Origin: Mesorhizobium prunaredense
GTDB lineage: Bacteria > Pseudomonadota > Alphaproteobacteria > Rhizobiales > Rhizobiaceae
Length of the DNA: 64,000 nt
Direction of reading: 5' to 3'
Assembly: GCF_900156895.1 (NCBI RefSeq)
Contig: NZ_FTPD01000017.1
Location: 168,094-232,093 of the forward strand
Part shown: piece by piece, positions 1 to 8,843 of the stretch
Layout: the number at the start of each line of letters is the position of its first letter
Position numbering within the stretch: position 1 is the stretch's first letter
Notes under the pieces: generated by a model
Database searches by the model: none
What the model was told of the DNA's origin: nothing
Seen by the model: the letters and a program-made list of their open reading frames with translations, nothing else
Translations under genes and position numbers: made by a program

Positions 1-721
1 AACGGGACTGTAGCGCGGCAGGAACATGAGTCTCGCGCCCGCCTGCTCGATCGCACTTCGAACGCCGGCCGCCTGTGGCCTGCTCGACATAGGCGAGGAA
101 CACATTGCCGTTCATGGCGCCGTCGTAGACGAAGGGGCAGTCATGCCCGTCAGCCGCAGCTTGCCGGTGAAGGTGGCGGTCTTCCAGTGGCCGTGCGGCA
201 CGCCGGCCCGGCACGCTCACCGCGTGGCGCACGGCCCCGCAGTCGGGCCATCTTGGTCGACAGTCCGGTTTCATCGATGAACACGAGCTTGGCCGGATCG
301 AGATCGGGCTGTCTGTCGAACCAGGCGCGGCGGCGCCTCAAAATGTCGGACGGTCCCGCTCCAGTGCGTGTGCGGACTTTTTTGAACGTCCAGCCGTGCC
401 CCCGCAGCCAGTCGCTCAGGGCGCTGCGACTGATCCGCATCGACCGCTCGGCCTCCAACCGCTCCACCATCTCGCTCAGCGTGATGTCCTGGCCCGCATC
501 GATCAGCTCGATGATCTAGGCTTCATGCGCATCGACACTTGGAAGCGCGTGGGCGGCCTTGCCGACGCTCCGTCTGCTCGCCGATCTTCGCCCGTGCGAT
601 CCAACGGATTGCGCTCGATATCCCGACCCCGAACCGCGCCGCGGCTTGCCGCGCCGACGTGCCCTCAGCCGAAGCCTTCAAATCCCACGACCGAAGATCG
701 TCGCTTTAGTGCTCTTGCCAT
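1..721 (-). pseudogene. IS630-family transposase remnant, frameshifted and cut by the window edge
   Basis: On the minus strand, starting from an ATG at 721 behind an AGGTGG-like ribosome site, the three frames together give an IS630 transposase. The order is an N-terminal helix-turn-helix (MARAL..., then RQGRPRASK), the segment MVERLEAERSMRISRSALSD, then LRGHGWTFKKVRT, the DDE-region LVFIDETGLSTKMARLRG, and further on FVYDGAMNGNVFLAYVEQA. No single frame carries the whole protein. The frame changes near 510-540, 360 and 190, so it cannot make an active transposase. The 3' part runs off the window at base 1. The family is clear from motif order; the exact IS name cannot be given. Confidence 0.85.
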
Positions 722-1479
722 CATCCACCTCATCAAAGTGGATGTGGACTCACCAGCGAAGGCCGTTGTCACATCACATTGATTCATCGATCGCAAGACG
801 CGCTCTAGATCGTTCGTCAGGTGCATGCAGCAGAACGAGCGATGTAGCAGAAGACGAATGTGCCGCTGGTGGCCGCCCGCAGAATGGGATCGCCAGCACC
901 ATAGTTATGTCATCCCTAGGCCACCTGGCAGAGTTGCTGGGTCGATCCCGTCGCAGAGCTCGGCCGCAGACATCAGCACCGGCGGCAGCAACGCCGCGGC
1001 AATAACGAACGAGGCCGAGTCGGCCAGGATCGCGGTTGGGTGCAGAGAACCTGCTGGCCAGCCATTCAGTTTAGGATTGACCGACCGCCACTACGCTGGT
1101 GAGCCGAACCCGGCCCACCAGCGTGGGCACATACGCCGGATAGGGCCAAGTCCGCGATAATGCTGCCATTCCGACCATTATGTTTGCCATATATAGGTGG
1201 GATCCGAGTTGGCTCAGGCCGTTGAGCAGCGGAATGGCCGCGAGAGTCGCCAGCATCATCAATTGGCCGTTAGCAGGATGAGCAAGTCCAACGAAGAGGC
1301 GAAATCAGGTACGGAGCCCACAGGGCAGAAGCACCCCGTTATGCGCTGACCCCGTCCTAAAAGGGTGATCGCAGTCAGCGGCGGCGCCCGAACACCTCGG
1401 AGCCCAAGGGTTCACCCGGTGTGCCCGACGAGCCGCGCCACGTATCCGCGCGGCAGTCGGTGGGCGGGCCGGAAACCTG
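722..1479. other. Intergenic stretch without a supported gene
   Basis: No convincing gene is seen. A 63-codon minus-strand frame at 1071-1262 encodes a hydrophobic peptide (LATLAAIPLLNGLSQLG...) that might be the end of a lost membrane protein, but it has no recognisable family or ribosome site. The stretch separates the IS630 remnant from the end of the sulfotransferase gene. Confidence 0.4.
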
Positions 1480-2439
1480 CTACCGCTCAGGCTTCGACGC
1501 CGAGGTCTGGACCGATGAATAGCCCAAACGGGCCAGTTCACTGCCAGCAATCTGCTCGAATTCCAGAATCTGCGCCCGCGTCAGATCCTCAACGTAGCGA
1601 GCCAACCGGCCGCCGTGTAGCGGTTTACCGGCAGACCCAGCCGAGGGATGGCCATAAGGGTGTTTCAACAGTGTGTGCTCGTGTTCGGCGTGTCGCAGTA
1701 CGCCTTCCTCCCAGGGCAGGCCAAGATGACCTAGGATTCGAACCAGGGTGGCCTTGGGTTGACTGACCAGATCCTCGTAACGCACCTCAAGGTAGCGGTC
1801 CGGCGGCGCGGCCCGATGCGAACAGGACACCACTTCAAGCCAGCCTCGTGCAGCTTCGGTGATGGTCCGGTATCCCCAATCCGGCACAGTGTTGAGGTGC
1901 GAGGCGGCCAGGTCCCGCCCGTCCCGCACGATGTGCAGGAAATGAGCCCGCGGCCACAGCCGAGCGTAGGTGTCCACATGTATGATCTCGCGCTGCAATT
2001 TCATTCCCCACCGCCGGGCTCCGGTGCTGACCCTGCGGAACTCGCCGATCTCGTTGATCAGCCGGCATCGGTCGGCGAACGTCCTGATATCGTTGCTAGC
2101 CTCGCCCATCACCTTGGTGATCAGCTCGCGCAGGTCGTCGAGCTCCAAGCCAAACCTCAGGCACTGCACCACGAAATGAACCCCGTCGTACCAGGACGGA
2201 TCGAAAAATGATCGCGTGGCGCTTTCGGTCATCCCGGTGATGCAATGGAGGCGGGCTGCGACAAGGTCGGCCGCCGCCAAGATGTGTGGCCCTAGGTTCT
2301 GCGGTTCCAGGAAAGTCATCTCCGGCCCGACTACCAAGTCTGGATGAGAATCGAGCACCACGCTCAGCAAGGTTGTACCAGACCGGTTCTCGCCGCCCAG
2401 CAGAACCGGCGACGTTGTAAACGGGTGGGCGTCGGGCAT
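1480..2439 (-). CDS. Sulfotransferase family protein (PAPS-dependent)
   Basis: This 319-residue protein should transfer a sulfuryl group from PAPS to an acceptor that cannot be predicted. The 5'-phosphosulfate loop is visible as GENRSGTTLL at residues 16-25. The 3'-phosphate site is HIVRDGRDLAAS around 169-180, preceded by RWGMKLQRE, and EVRYEDLVSQP follows near 218-228, as in sulfotransferase family 1/3 proteins. The frame stays open upstream to 2706, but the ATG at 2439 has a good ribosome site (ACAGGAG, about 7 bases away) and the family normally begins just before the PAPS loop. Rhizobial sulfotransferases such as NodH and NoeE sulfate Nod factors. This protein is generic and I do not claim that role. 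It stands alone among IS debris. Confidence 0.85.
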   Translation of the reverse strand: MPDAHPFTTSPVLLGGENRSGTTLLSVVLDSHPDLVVGPEMTFLEPQNLGPHILAAADLVAARLHCITGMTESATRSFFDPSWYDGVHFVVQCLRFGLELDDLRELITKVMGEASNDIRTFADRCRLINEIGEFRRVSTGARRWGMKLQREIIHVDTYARLWPRAHFLHIVRDGRDLAASHLNTVPDWGYRTITEAARGWLEVVSCSHRAAPPDRYLEVRYEDLVSQPKATLVRILGHLGLPWEEGVLRHAEHEHTLLKHPYGHPSAGSAGKPLHGGRLARYVEDLTRAQILEFEQIAGSELARLGYSSVQTSASKPER

Positions 2440-3477
2440 GGCAAAATCTCCTGTCGAGAGTTGGTGCCGTAACCAGACCGAGTTCGGGGTTGTCACGAAG
2501 TGATCACCTGCGAACTGGATGGCGGCGAGCGTCCGGTCCCGGTGCCGCCGTGCTCTGCACTTGAGCCACTGCCGCCGGCAGAGCCTCCCCAGCAGGGTTC
2601 CATGGCGGCACGCTCGTCGGCGCCGGCCAGGGCCGCGGGCAGCATCACCGTCCCGCCAATACTGGACAAAGACGTCTGGACCGTATTTCCTGAAATGCGT
2701 AACCAAAATTGGCGAACATAACGTCGAACATGATCGGCCAGGCGTGCCGGCAAAGGAGCCATTGATGAGCTATTCGCCGACGTAGCGCATCCGGGCCAGC
2801 GCGGTCCTATCCTACAGCCGCAGACCGTGCTCTGCGCGACCGCGATTTGGGGTGATACGTTTTCCCCCCATAAAGGTCTTGCCGCAGGCGCATTTGAGCG
2901 TTGGGATTGCTGAAGACAGAGCCCGAGGATTCGAGCCCGTGACGAAGTCGACGTTGATACTGGCGACATGAGGCTGGGAGCCCCCAACATCTTGACCAGG
3001 TCTGTCTCGATGACCGCATCGCCCTCGCGCGAGACACTTTCTAGGCCGACCCGGTATTGGAAGCTGGCGTAGCGACCCGCCTGCGACCGTGATTGGAGAG
3101 CGTTTCGCCGGTACGTGAGAGCCTGGTTTTCCCCGGCGGCGGCTTTTTCGGTGAGTCTGATCACGGTGCTTCTCGCTAGAGTGGTTCGGACACTCCCATG
3201 CATGTATCGTGCCCGATGGCTTAGCAGGTAGAACAGCTGTCCAGGTTCCCAAGTAGACGGCAGTCGCGGCGTGGAGGCTGGTGCCCCGCATCTTCTTGTC
3301 CATGAGCTGGTCCGCCGACAACATAATCTCCGTGTGGTCGGCACCAAGGACCTTTGCGACTTCCCGCACGTACGGCCCGTCGCGTGTCGTGCACGCCGAC
3401 CAGTGTAGCCGACGAAGTCAGGGCCGAGAACCGTTATCTCCGTTCGCTGCTGTTTCGTCCGCTCGAGCGGTACGGTC
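2440..3477. other. Degenerate coding remnants, no intact gene
   Basis: No intact gene is seen. On the minus strand at about 3190-3369 the peptide MREVAKVLGADHTEIMLSAD resembles the synthetase part of asparagine synthase-like proteins, but the similarity ends within about 60 residues. Between 2500 and 3180 minus-strand frames hold short protein-like pieces (for example RVGLESVSREGDAVIETDLVK) that shift frame repeatedly. This looks like one or two old genes worn down by frameshifts, lying between the sulfotransferase and the IS21 debris. The asparagine-synthase reading is weak. Confidence 0.3.
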
Positions 3478-3860
3478 ATTGCCGCGTCGCGCCCGACTAT
3501 CACGTCGAAGTCGACGGGCGTTGGTATTCCACGCCCTACCCCCTCATCAGCGAGCTCGTCGATCTGCGTATCGCCGATAAGACCGTCGAGATATTCCACA
3601 AGGGGCAGCGGATCGCCAGCCAGGCGCGGCCATACGACCGTTGCGATCACATGCCGAGCGCGCATCGCCGCTACGGCAAGTGGACGCCAGGAGGATTGAT
3701 CGGAGCCGGCGAGAAGATCGGTCCCGCCACCGCCGCCTTCCTCCAGGCCAACATCGCTGACCGGCCGAATCCCGAACAGGGCTTTGGCACCTGTCTCGGC
3801 ATCCTGGCGCTGACCAAGAGCTACGGTAACATGCGCGTCGATGCAGCCTGCCGACGCGGC
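3478..3860 (+). pseudogene. istA: IS21-family IstA transposase, C-terminal fragment
   Basis: The plus strand encodes the C-terminal third of an IS21 IstA transposase: CRVAPDYHVEVDGRWYSTPY, then LVDLRIADKTVEIFHKGQRIAS, DHMPSAHRRYGKW, GEKIGPATAAFLQ and FGTCLGILALTKSYG. The matching N-terminal and central parts lie just downstream on the opposite strand and stop where this fragment's sequence should begin. The two pieces therefore look like one istA split by an inversion near 3860-3930. About 22 unrelated codons in the same open frame precede the IstA similarity. Confidence 0.8.
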
Positions 3861-3914
3861 ATCCTTTATCATCAAGGCACGCTCCGTCGCCTCGATCCGT
3901 TTGATCCTTAAGAA

Positions 3915-4917
3915 CGGCCTTGATCGAGCTTTCCTCGACGAGACGGCTTCCAGCGCGCAAAGAAGTATGGTGATCCGGCAGTTCTCCAGCTTGGGAGCGT
4001 CGATCTCGGCGAAGAGTTCGGCGCGGCTGGAGCCGAAGCCGCGCATCTGGCGGGCGGTTGAGTTCGGCGACGAGCAGGCGGATGGCGGCGTTCAGCTCCG
4101 CCAGGGAAAAGAAGCGCTGGTTGCGCAGCCGCGCCAGGACCAGCGCTGCGCAATTTGCACGGCGACCTCGACTTTTGCCTTATCGTTCGGGCGTCTCGGC
4201 CTGGCTGCGAGAGTTGCGGTGCCGTAATGGCTCGCCATCTCCGCATAGGTCCGGTGGAGTTCGGGGTCGTAGCGGTCGGGGTTGGTGACGCCGGCCCTGA
4301 GATGGTCGCAACCGAGAACTTCGGCACGCCATCTAGAAGCCGGAACAGGTTGATTGAAGGCCGATCCAGTCGGGCAGGCACTCGCTCGGGCACGCCTCAA
4401 TAGCTATAGTTCGACGCGCCCATCGCTGCGACGAACAGCTTCATGGGACGCGCTCGCCGGTGATGGGGTCGAAGATGTCGATGGTGTCGCCAGCGAAATC
4501 GACAAACACCTTCTCGCCGCCCAAGTGCGTCTGGCGCATCGTCGGCGAGCGCGCTCTTTCCAGCCTCGAAGGTCGTACAAAACCAGGTGTAGCCAAAGCC
4601 GTCGGGATTGGCGGCGCCACACTCTTCCCATAGCGGCACCCGTGTTACCCGGCGGCGGCGCAACTCCTTCTCCACATAGCTCCAATCGGGCACCGGCCGC
4701 CGGTGGCTTTGCGATGCCGCCTTCGGCGCTGGGAACAGCAGCAGATCGAGGCCTTCGTCATCCATCCCCTCGGGCAGCGGCCAGCTCAGCCCGGCGAACA
4801 GGCGCGCTGCAGATGACCATGCACGACGCCATTGCTCCCCCCGAGCGTGTGCGCGATGGCGCGATCGGTCAGGCCTGGACATGCCTTTAGACGTAAAACT
4901 TCTCTGATCCGGCGCAT
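3915..4917 (-). pseudogene. istA: IS21-family IstA transposase, N-terminal and central part, frameshifted
   Basis: From an ATG at 4917 the minus strand reads MRRIREVLRLKACPGL, then GLSWPLPEGMDDEGLDLLLF, the conserved SYVEKELRRRRVTRVPLWEE, GYTWFCTTFEAGK, the integrase core RPMKLFVAAMGASNYSY, and ITNPDRYDPELHRTYAEMASHYG-type sequence. It ends at AEIDAPKLEN and a PYFFARWKPSRR segment near 3930. At least three frame changes (about 4800, 4540 and 4400) break it. IstA cuts and joins the IS21 ends together with the IstB ATPase. No istB follows here; an istB-like scrap lies at 27.1 kb. Confidence 0.85.
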
Positions 4918-5015
4918 CGACAATCTCTGGATTGGCATCAGGCTTCCCTGTTTCGAACGAGGCATCCTGTAGACTGGCTGAGTTGTCGGCCAAAGCGTCC
5001 AGCACCTCCGAAAAG

Positions 5016-5127
5016 GTGCTCACGATCGCCTGGAATCGCTGCTCACGATCGACTGAAATCGTTGCTCATGATCCGTGAAATCCGTGCTCACGATGTGAAA
5101 TCCGTGCTCACGATCGACTGTAATACG
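5016..5127. repeat. Five tandem copies of a roughly 22-bp IS21-type terminal repeat
   Basis: Five consecutive imperfect direct repeats begin near 5016, 5040, 5063, 5085 and 5105. Each starts with TGCTCACGAT or TGCTCATGAT and ends with a GAAATC, GGAATC or GTAATA-type tail. IS21 elements typically carry several such repeats at each end as transposase binding sites. These lie just upstream of the istA remnant start at 4917, where the left end of the element should be. They mark the outer boundary of the decayed IS21 copy. Confidence 0.75.
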
Positions 5128-5575
5128 CGCCTGCAACGCTATGAAGCAGAAAAGTACGACTACGTGCAAATCGGGCGCCGGTGCAGACTTTCGACCTCAA
5201 TGTCGGATACCCGACAGGATCCCAACCAGTTGCCCGCTGCTTTGCTGATGTTTTCCTCATGGCACGTCCGATGCAGGGGACCTCCCGAACGCATCAGCAA
5301 AATGTCTTCCTATGATCAAACCCACCGAAAATGCTGTCGCCGCATTCATGACCGCGCCCTCGCAGGTGGCCAAACCGGTCGAAGGGCGGCTCATCACGAA
5401 CGAGCCGGGCAACTGCCCCCACTTGCAATGAGGGAAAGGCTGCGAAAGCATCTCGCTGACCACGCCGGAGTCATCGAGGGGGGCGGGTTCTCGATGCCAG
5501 CCACGCGCCACATGTCTCCGGGATGAGTGCCGATCTCACCACGGAGCGGGATCCGCGGGCATCACACCCGACACC
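5128..5575. other. Intergenic stretch upstream of the N-hydroxylase gene
   Basis: Nothing convincing is coded here. Short overlapping frames on both strands have no family features or ribosome sites. This is the natural place for the promoter of the N-hydroxylase gene, but I cannot point to clear -35 and -10 boxes. Confidence 0.4.
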
Positions 5576-7000
5576 ATGAATGCGCGGACTCACAAATCGG
5601 GCGGTGCCGACGATCCCTGCGGGGCGGGTAAGCCCAACGGCCATGGCCGACATTCGCCGCGCACAGCGTCCGACTGGGAAACGTCATTGGGAGCAAGACC
5701 GCTGGAGCTCTCTTGCATTGGCATCGGTGCCGGCCCGTCCAACTTGAGCCTTGCGTGTCAGATACACGAGCAAATCGGGCGCGGGGCTGTGTTCTTGGAT
5801 CGGCAAGTCGACTTCCGCTGGCATCCGGGCAGCGCATTCGAGTCCTCAGAACTCCAGGTCAGCCACTTCAAGGATCTGGTCACGCTGGTGGACCCGCGAT
5901 CAGCCTACACTTTCATAAACTATCTGCACGAGAACGGGCGTCTGTACCACTTCCTGAATGCACAGTTCGCTTCTGTGCTCAGGGCTGAGTTCGAACAATA
6001 CCTGAACTGGGCGTTCCGCAGGAACCCACTTGTCCGCGGCGGCGAAACCGTCCGCGAAATACGCTATGACAGCGAGTTTCGGGTGCGGACGGACCATGCA
6101 GTTCTCAGTGCGAGAGACTTGGTGGTCGGCATCGGCAAGCAAGGGCGGATTCCGTCTCAATTTCAGGGCTGGATCGGACGCAACCTGTTCCATTCATCCG
6201 ATTTACTGCACATCCATCCCGAGGTGCGGCAAAAACATGTTTGCGTCGTTGGTGGAGGCCAGTCGGGAGCCGAGGTCCTGTTGCACCTTCTCGGTGGAGA
6301 ACGGCGGCCTGCTTCGATCACCTGGGTCTCGCAGCGCGAAAACTACCTGCCCATCGACAACAGCCCGTTCACAAACGAGTTGTTCATGCCCTGCTTTTCG
6401 GATCGTTTTGCGGCAATGAGCGAGTCGAAGCGCAAGCTGTTCCTGCGGCGTTTCGTGCTTGACCAGGACGGCATTTCGGAAAGAACTTTGCGCGCTGTCT
6501 ATCAGGCATTGTATCGCCACGAATTTCTCGAGCCAGACCTATGTGACATCGCATTGCGGCCGGGTTGCAACGTTTCGCGCTGCATCAACGCCGGCGCGGG
6601 CCACAGGCTGACCCTGCAGCGAGGCATGGGCGATGTCGAAGAAGTCACGGCCGATATCGTCATTTTGGCCACCGGTTACGAGAACGCTGTGCCAGGCTTC
6701 TTGGAACCGATGGCGGACCGGCTGGAACAGATCGACAATGAATTGGTCATCGACGAGGAGTTTTCGGTGTGCTGGGACGGACCACGCGACAGACGCATCT
6801 TCGTACAGAACGCGAATCCCGGCCAGCGCGGACTGGCCGGTCCGAATCTCAGCCTGCTGGCGTGGCGTGCGCGCCGCATTCTCGACAGCCTTCTGCGGCG
6901 CGCGCCATGTGCGAACCCCGAGCGTCCTGGATTCATCAGCCGTACCGCCCTCGACAGCTGGTGCGACACCCCAGGCGAAGAAATGGGCAGTGGGATATGA
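5576..7000 (+). CDS. L-lysine N6- / L-ornithine N5-hydroxylase (flavin monooxygenase)
   Basis: This 474-residue protein belongs to the IucD/PvdA/SidA family of FAD- and NADPH-dependent enzymes that hydroxylate the side-chain nitrogen of lysine or ornithine in the cytoplasm. The FAD loop GIGAGPSNLSLA is at residues 49-60. The NADPH site VVGGGQSGAE is at about 224-233, followed by a NYLPIDNSPFTNE substrate segment, and the family motif LATGYE is near 364-369. The first 45 residues are a poorly conserved extension, so the true start could be later. Its stop overlaps an ATG (ATGA at 6997-7000) that opens a frame broken after about 29 codons. Family members serve siderophore synthesis. The cupin/MetRS fusion remnant 1.8 kb downstream suggests instead that it once supplied N6-hydroxylysine for hydrazine formation. 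It is the only intact gene of that block. Confidence 0.87.
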   Translation: MNARTHKSGGADDPCGAGKPNGHGRHSPRTASDWETSLGARPLELSCIGIGAGPSNLSLACQIHEQIGRGAVFLDRQVDFRWHPGSAFESSELQVSHFKDLVTLVDPRSAYTFINYLHENGRLYHFLNAQFASVLRAEFEQYLNWAFRRNPLVRGGETVREIRYDSEFRVRTDHAVLSARDLVVGIGKQGRIPSQFQGWIGRNLFHSSDLLHIHPEVRQKHVCVVGGGQSGAEVLLHLLGGERRPASITWVSQRENYLPIDNSPFTNELFMPCFSDRFAAMSESKRKLFLRRFVLDQDGISERTLRAVYQALYRHEFLEPDLCDIALRPGCNVSRCINAGAGHRLTLQRGMGDVEEVTADIVILATGYENAVPGFLEPMADRLEQIDNELVIDEEFSVCWDGPRDRRIFVQNANPGQRGLAGPNLSLLAWRARRILDSLLRRAPCANPERPGFISRTALDSWCDTPGEEMGSGI

Positions 7001-7741
7001 GTCATCGATTGTTGTTCATTGCGGGTGGCATGCAAGGAATGATGCTGCCGCCGCGGCGGCGAAGGCCGGAGTCCGCTCCGAAATGATCGTAACGGAAGCA
7101 GCCCTTGAATCCCTCCGCCCATCGTATGATTCTGGGAGATTGCATTTCCCCTCCAATCGTCAATTCCGTACCAGGTCGCTCACGCACAAAGTGCTGTGGT
7201 TTTGGCGGCCAGGGCTAGATCGGCGGTCAGCTCATGGTACCGCCTATTGGCGATGCGTGTCGTCGCGCGGCCGGGTGAAGCGATGGCCAGGCTCGGTTTG
7301 CGGAACCCTCAGACGCGGCTCAGCCTGACATGGGCAGTCTTGCGCCGAGTTCTTTCGACAGTACCTGTTTCGAAACAGCCGTGCAGCTCTTTTCCCTGAT
7401 GCTCCCGCTAATCGGCCGACTCGAACGGGAACTTGTCGCATGTTTCCCGGCGCACGGAATGCGGTGCGTGTGGCCGCGCCAAAGGATTGCCTGCAGCCCC
7501 GCCGCCTATTGCATGCTCGGCCGGGAATACTATGCAGATCCTGCCGGAGCGCAGAGCTTCATGAGGCCAAGTGATTTCTCCGTTGAGGAGGGACAGCCTT
7601 GCACAGCAGCAGCCCAACGTACCGCCCAATAGCGTCAACCCCCGGCATGTCATGGAGGGCCCTCCGCAACACTTCTGACCGGCGGCGAGTGCCGTAACTG
7701 GAATGGTCGACCCAACCAGTCTTTCCACAGGAGGCTTTCGC
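7001..7741. other. Broken, formerly coupled reading frame plus spacer
   Basis: An ATG at 6997 overlaps the previous stop and begins MSHRLLFIAGGMQGM. The frame breaks within 30 codons and seems to continue in another frame as AKAGVRSEMIVTEAALESL. The overlap argues for a real, translationally coupled gene that has since decayed. Its family cannot be told. From about 7200 to 7630 the frames are short and unrecognised. A strong ribosome site (AGGAGG at about 7729) for the PhyH-like pseudogene closes the stretch. Confidence 0.4.
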
Positions 7742-8418
7742 ATGTTGACTGAAGCACAAAAAGACAAGTGGCACAAAGACGGATACGTCACCCTCAAAAG
7801 GTTCTTCGATCCCGCGGCTGTGGAGCGTACCTCCAGTTTTGTTGACGATGTCTCAGGCTGGGACGTCAGCGATGATAAATGGATGCTGTGGCTCGAGAAG
7901 ACGACCGAGAGTCGAAAGATAACCTCAAAAGCCAAGAATTTTCTCGACTTCCATGATCCATTGCGGAATTTGCTCCTAGAAGATCAGCGCATAACGTCCT
8001 CCGTTGAGGAGCTGCTTGACGGAGAGTCTCGCAGGCTCAAGGAGTTGCTGATTTACATTATCCCGACAGCGGGGGCTATCGCCCGCATCAGGATATTACA
8101 CAAACTGCCCGACCGGATGGTTCATTCGATCGTTGCCCCATAGGCATTGACGACTCTGACCCGGACAATGGCGGGCTTTTCTTCAGCCCCGGCAACCACA
8201 AGAAGGGGGTATTTCCCATGGATGCCGGCGGGGTGATCGACCCGGAAGTTGCCGAAACGCTCTCCTGGGAGCCCGTATCATGGAAGGCTCGCGACATCTT
8301 CATATTCGACGATTACGCACCGCATTACTCCCGACCGAACAAAAGCAATCGTTCGCGGCGGACACTCTACCTGGTGTTCCAACGTGCCTCAACCGGTGGA
8401 CCGACCCGCGCTGAATAA
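7742..8418 (+). pseudogene. Phytanoyl-CoA dioxygenase (PhyH)-family oxygenase, frameshifted
   Basis: The ATG at 7742 follows a perfect AGGAGG and begins MLTEAQKDKWHKDGYVTLKR, the classic PhyH N-terminus. The frame runs to LPDRMVHSIVAP and stops near 8143. It resumes one frame over as DDSDPDNGGLFFSPGNHKKG, then ETLSWEPVSWKARDIFIFDD, YAPHYSRPNKS and RRTLYLVFQRAS, ending at 8418. The second metal histidine (APHYS) and the substrate arginine survive. The first HxD segment, expected after LLIYIIPTAGA, appears to be lost to a deletion near 8080. PhyH enzymes are Fe(II)/2-oxoglutarate hydroxylases of small molecules. This copy is dead unless the frameshift is a sequencing error. It lies between the N-hydroxylase and the cupin/MetRS remnant and probably belonged to the same pathway. 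Confidence 0.8.
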
Positions 8419-8843
8419 AACGTGCTCAAGCGCGCCTTAACCCGCCAGAGGGCAAAGTGGCCGATCCCGACCAACTTAAGCCCCCAAACGGTATTTTCTA
8501 TCGCGATTGAGTTCACGGAGAGCGGGCGAGGCATGCACAGGAAAGGGATCGACCGCTCAAAAAAAGCGCGAAGAGCATGGTGTTCTGATTTGTGGAGTAC
8601 TGAATCTTCGCCCCCAGCCCGTTACGACGCTTCCGCACGTCGATCGTGGAGGTGGTCGCCGGGCGGTCTCCTGTGACGTCTACATCTACTGGCGCCCGTT
8701 GTCGCCCGCCTTGGGGACCCTGAGCCGAGTTGTTATGGCGGAGGGCACCAACGGGTCAGGCTACCACCTGTCTCCGCAGCTTGCAGCAGAGGCTGTTGCG
8801 TTGGCGGCCGAACATCCCGCTGCTTCAACAGCTGAGGTTCGTC
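8419..8843. other. Spacer with a possible C-terminal gene scrap
   Basis: No intact gene is seen. The frame ending near 8840 contains GTNGSGYHLSPQLAAEAVAL, which looks protein-like and could be the tail of a lost gene, but I do not recognise it. Confidence 0.3.

Noticed and set aside
1480..2439. Nod-factor sulfotransferase (nodH or noeE)
   Set aside because: The PAPS motifs fit sulfotransferases in general. No nod genes or nod box were recognised nearby, so a Nod-factor role is not claimed.
2493..4046. A 517-codon open frame on the minus strand
   Set aside because: It runs through the 3' end of the istA remnant, the opposite-strand istA piece and unrelated debris. Only its first 40 or so residues (IstA) look like protein. 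It is open by chance in GC-rich DNA.
5016..5127. Possible small CRISPR array
   Set aside because: The repeats follow each other without unique spacers and lie at the end of an IS21 remnant. There are no cas genes.
7330..7632. A 100-codon plus-strand frame
   Set aside because: It has no domain and no ribosome site, and it lies in a region of decayed frames between the N-hydroxylase and PhyH genes.
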